Of a DNA stretch of 12,866 nucleotides, positions 12,023 through 12,866 are shown piece by piece (position 1 is the first letter of the stretch; every line of letters starts with the position of its first letter). Made by a program: the position numbers and the translations under genes. The stretch comes from Candidatus Scybalocola fimicaballi (lineage in GTDB: Bacteria > Bacteroidota > Bacteroidia > Bacteroidales > Paludibacteraceae). The stretch covers positions 1 through 12,866 of the forward strand of contig DCIP01000179.1 of NCBI GenBank assembly GCA_002317115.1, given 5' to 3'. Under the pieces are notes generated by a model, which was not told the DNA's origin, searched no databases, and saw nothing but the letters and a program-made list of their open reading frames with translations.

Positions 12023-12866
12023 ATGCAAAACAATTTCACTAAAGGACTTTACACTCCAGCGAATGAGCATGATGCTTGTGGTGTCGGTATGGTTGTAAAC
12101 ATACATGGCAACAAGAGTCACGAGCTTGTGGATTCTGCTCTTAAAGTCTTGGAAAACATGATGCATCGTGGTGCTGAAGGTGCAGACGGTAAGAGTGGTG
12201 ATGGTGCTGGTATCATGGTACAGATACCTCACGAGTTTATTTTGTTGAACCGTATCCCAGTTCCAGAAAAGGGTAAGTACGGTACTGGTCTTGTCTTCTT
12301 GCCTAAAGATAAGGTTGAGCAGGATAAGATCCTTAAGGTAATGATCGAGGTTATCGAGGCTGAGGGCTTGAACCTAATGAAGCTTCGCGACGTCCCTACA
12401 AATCCTGCATGTCTTGGTAAGGTTGCTCTTGAGAGCGAGCCAGATATCAAGCAGGTGTTCATTACTGGTGTTTCTAACGAGGACGCTCCAAACCTTGAGA
12501 AGAAACTTTACATCATCCGTAAGAAGATTGAGAATCAGGTAAACCATAAGGATTTCTACATCGTATCTTTGTCAAGCAAGAATATCATCTACAAGGGTAT
12601 GCTTTCATCAATGCAGGTTCGCGATTACTTCGACGACCTTCGTGATCCATACTTCACTTCTGGCCTTGCTTTGGTTCACTCTCGTTTCTCTACAAATACA
12701 TTCCCAACATGGTCTCTTGCTCAGCCTTTCCGTTTGCTTTGCCACAACGGTGAGATCAATACAGTAAGAGGTAACAGAAACTGGATGAAGGCTCGTGAGT
12801 CAGTGCTTAACTCTGGTCTTCTTGGTGATATTTCAAACATCCGTCCAATTGTGCAGCCTAACATGA
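12023..12866 (+). CDS. gltB: Glutamate synthase large subunit, N-terminal part
   Basis: The first 281 codons of a glutamate synthase large subunit; the rest lies beyond the right edge. The enzyme transfers the amide nitrogen of glutamine to 2-oxoglutarate. The N-terminal glutaminase (Ntn, GATase type 2) domain is visible: Cys19 in NEHDACGVGMV is the nucleophile expected to be exposed after removal of a short propeptide. MHRGAEGADGKSGDGAG (47-63), ALVHSRFSTNT and CHNGEINTVRGN follow in the usual order. The FMN and iron-sulfur domains are not in the window. The start was chosen as the first ATG before the conserved Y.P..EHDACG block. A small-subunit gene (gltD) would be expected downstream. The long A/T-rich leader region suggests separate regulation from the GNAT module. 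Confidence 0.95.
   Translation, partial: MQNNFTKGLYTPANEHDACGVGMVVNIHGNKSHELVDSALKVLENMMHRGAEGADGKSGDGAGIMVQIPHEFILLNRIPVPEKGKYGTGLVFLPKDKVEQDKILKVMIEVIEAEGLNLMKLRDVPTNPACLGKVALESEPDIKQVFITGVSNEDAPNLEKKLYIIRKKIENQVNHKDFYIVSLSSKNIIYKGMLSSMQVRDYFDDLRDPYFTSGLALVHSRFSTNTFPTWSLAQPFRLLCHNGEINTVRGNRNWMKARESVLNSGLLGDISNIRPIVQPNM

Overview
The window looks like a chromosomal segment of a member of the order Bacteroidales, probably from a gut or oral community. The evidence is the gene set (a FabK-type enoyl reductase, a BspA-like leucine-rich-repeat surface protein, LpxK next to a trimeric purine nucleoside phosphorylase, a DUF4143-type ATPase), the lack of clear Shine-Dalgarno sites, and several upstream sites matching the Bacteroidetes promoter pattern TTTG / TAnnTTTG. 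The species cannot be named from the sequence alone.

Layout. Positions 1-2582 (minus strand) hold a type II fatty acid synthesis cluster transcribed fabH-fabK-fabF, with fabF running off the left edge. Positions 2583-3055 are an intergenic region with a GC-rich island around a long hairpin, a terminator and a 20-bp perfect palindrome. Positions 3056-5215 (minus) encode a 719-residue secreted LRR protein made of four tandem modules. Positions 5397-6725 (minus) encode a dGTPase-family dNTP triphosphohydrolase. Its stop is followed by a hexanucleotide repeat that stays open in frame for 23 more codons. Divergent from it, lpxK (6899-8002) and a purine nucleoside phosphorylase gene (8043-8861) run on the plus strand.

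Positions 8929-10116 (minus) encode a DUF4143-type AAA ATPase whose promoter region is built of 42-bp-period repeats. Next comes a toxin-antitoxin-like pair: a 54-residue protein and a GNAT acetyltransferase that overlap by one base (10658-11439). A nearly identical 113/114-bp copy of the repeat cluster lies on each side of the pair. From 12023 the glutamate synthase large subunit gene (gltB) begins and runs off the right edge.

Most genes are core metabolism: membrane lipid synthesis, lipid A phosphorylation, purine salvage, dNTP control and ammonia assimilation. The accessory part is 8929-11640.

The most notable observations are these. (1) The end of lpxK is present twice, and the second copy contains the start of the phosphorylase gene in another frame; this looks like the relic of an ancestral gene overlap. 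(2) The acetyltransferase module is bracketed by near-identical direct repeats made of dyad-symmetric 42-bp units, which also form the ATPase promoter region. (3) An acidic tail is open in frame behind the amber stop of the dNTPase gene. (4) A GAGACG...CGTCTC hairpin family occurs four times in non-coding positions.
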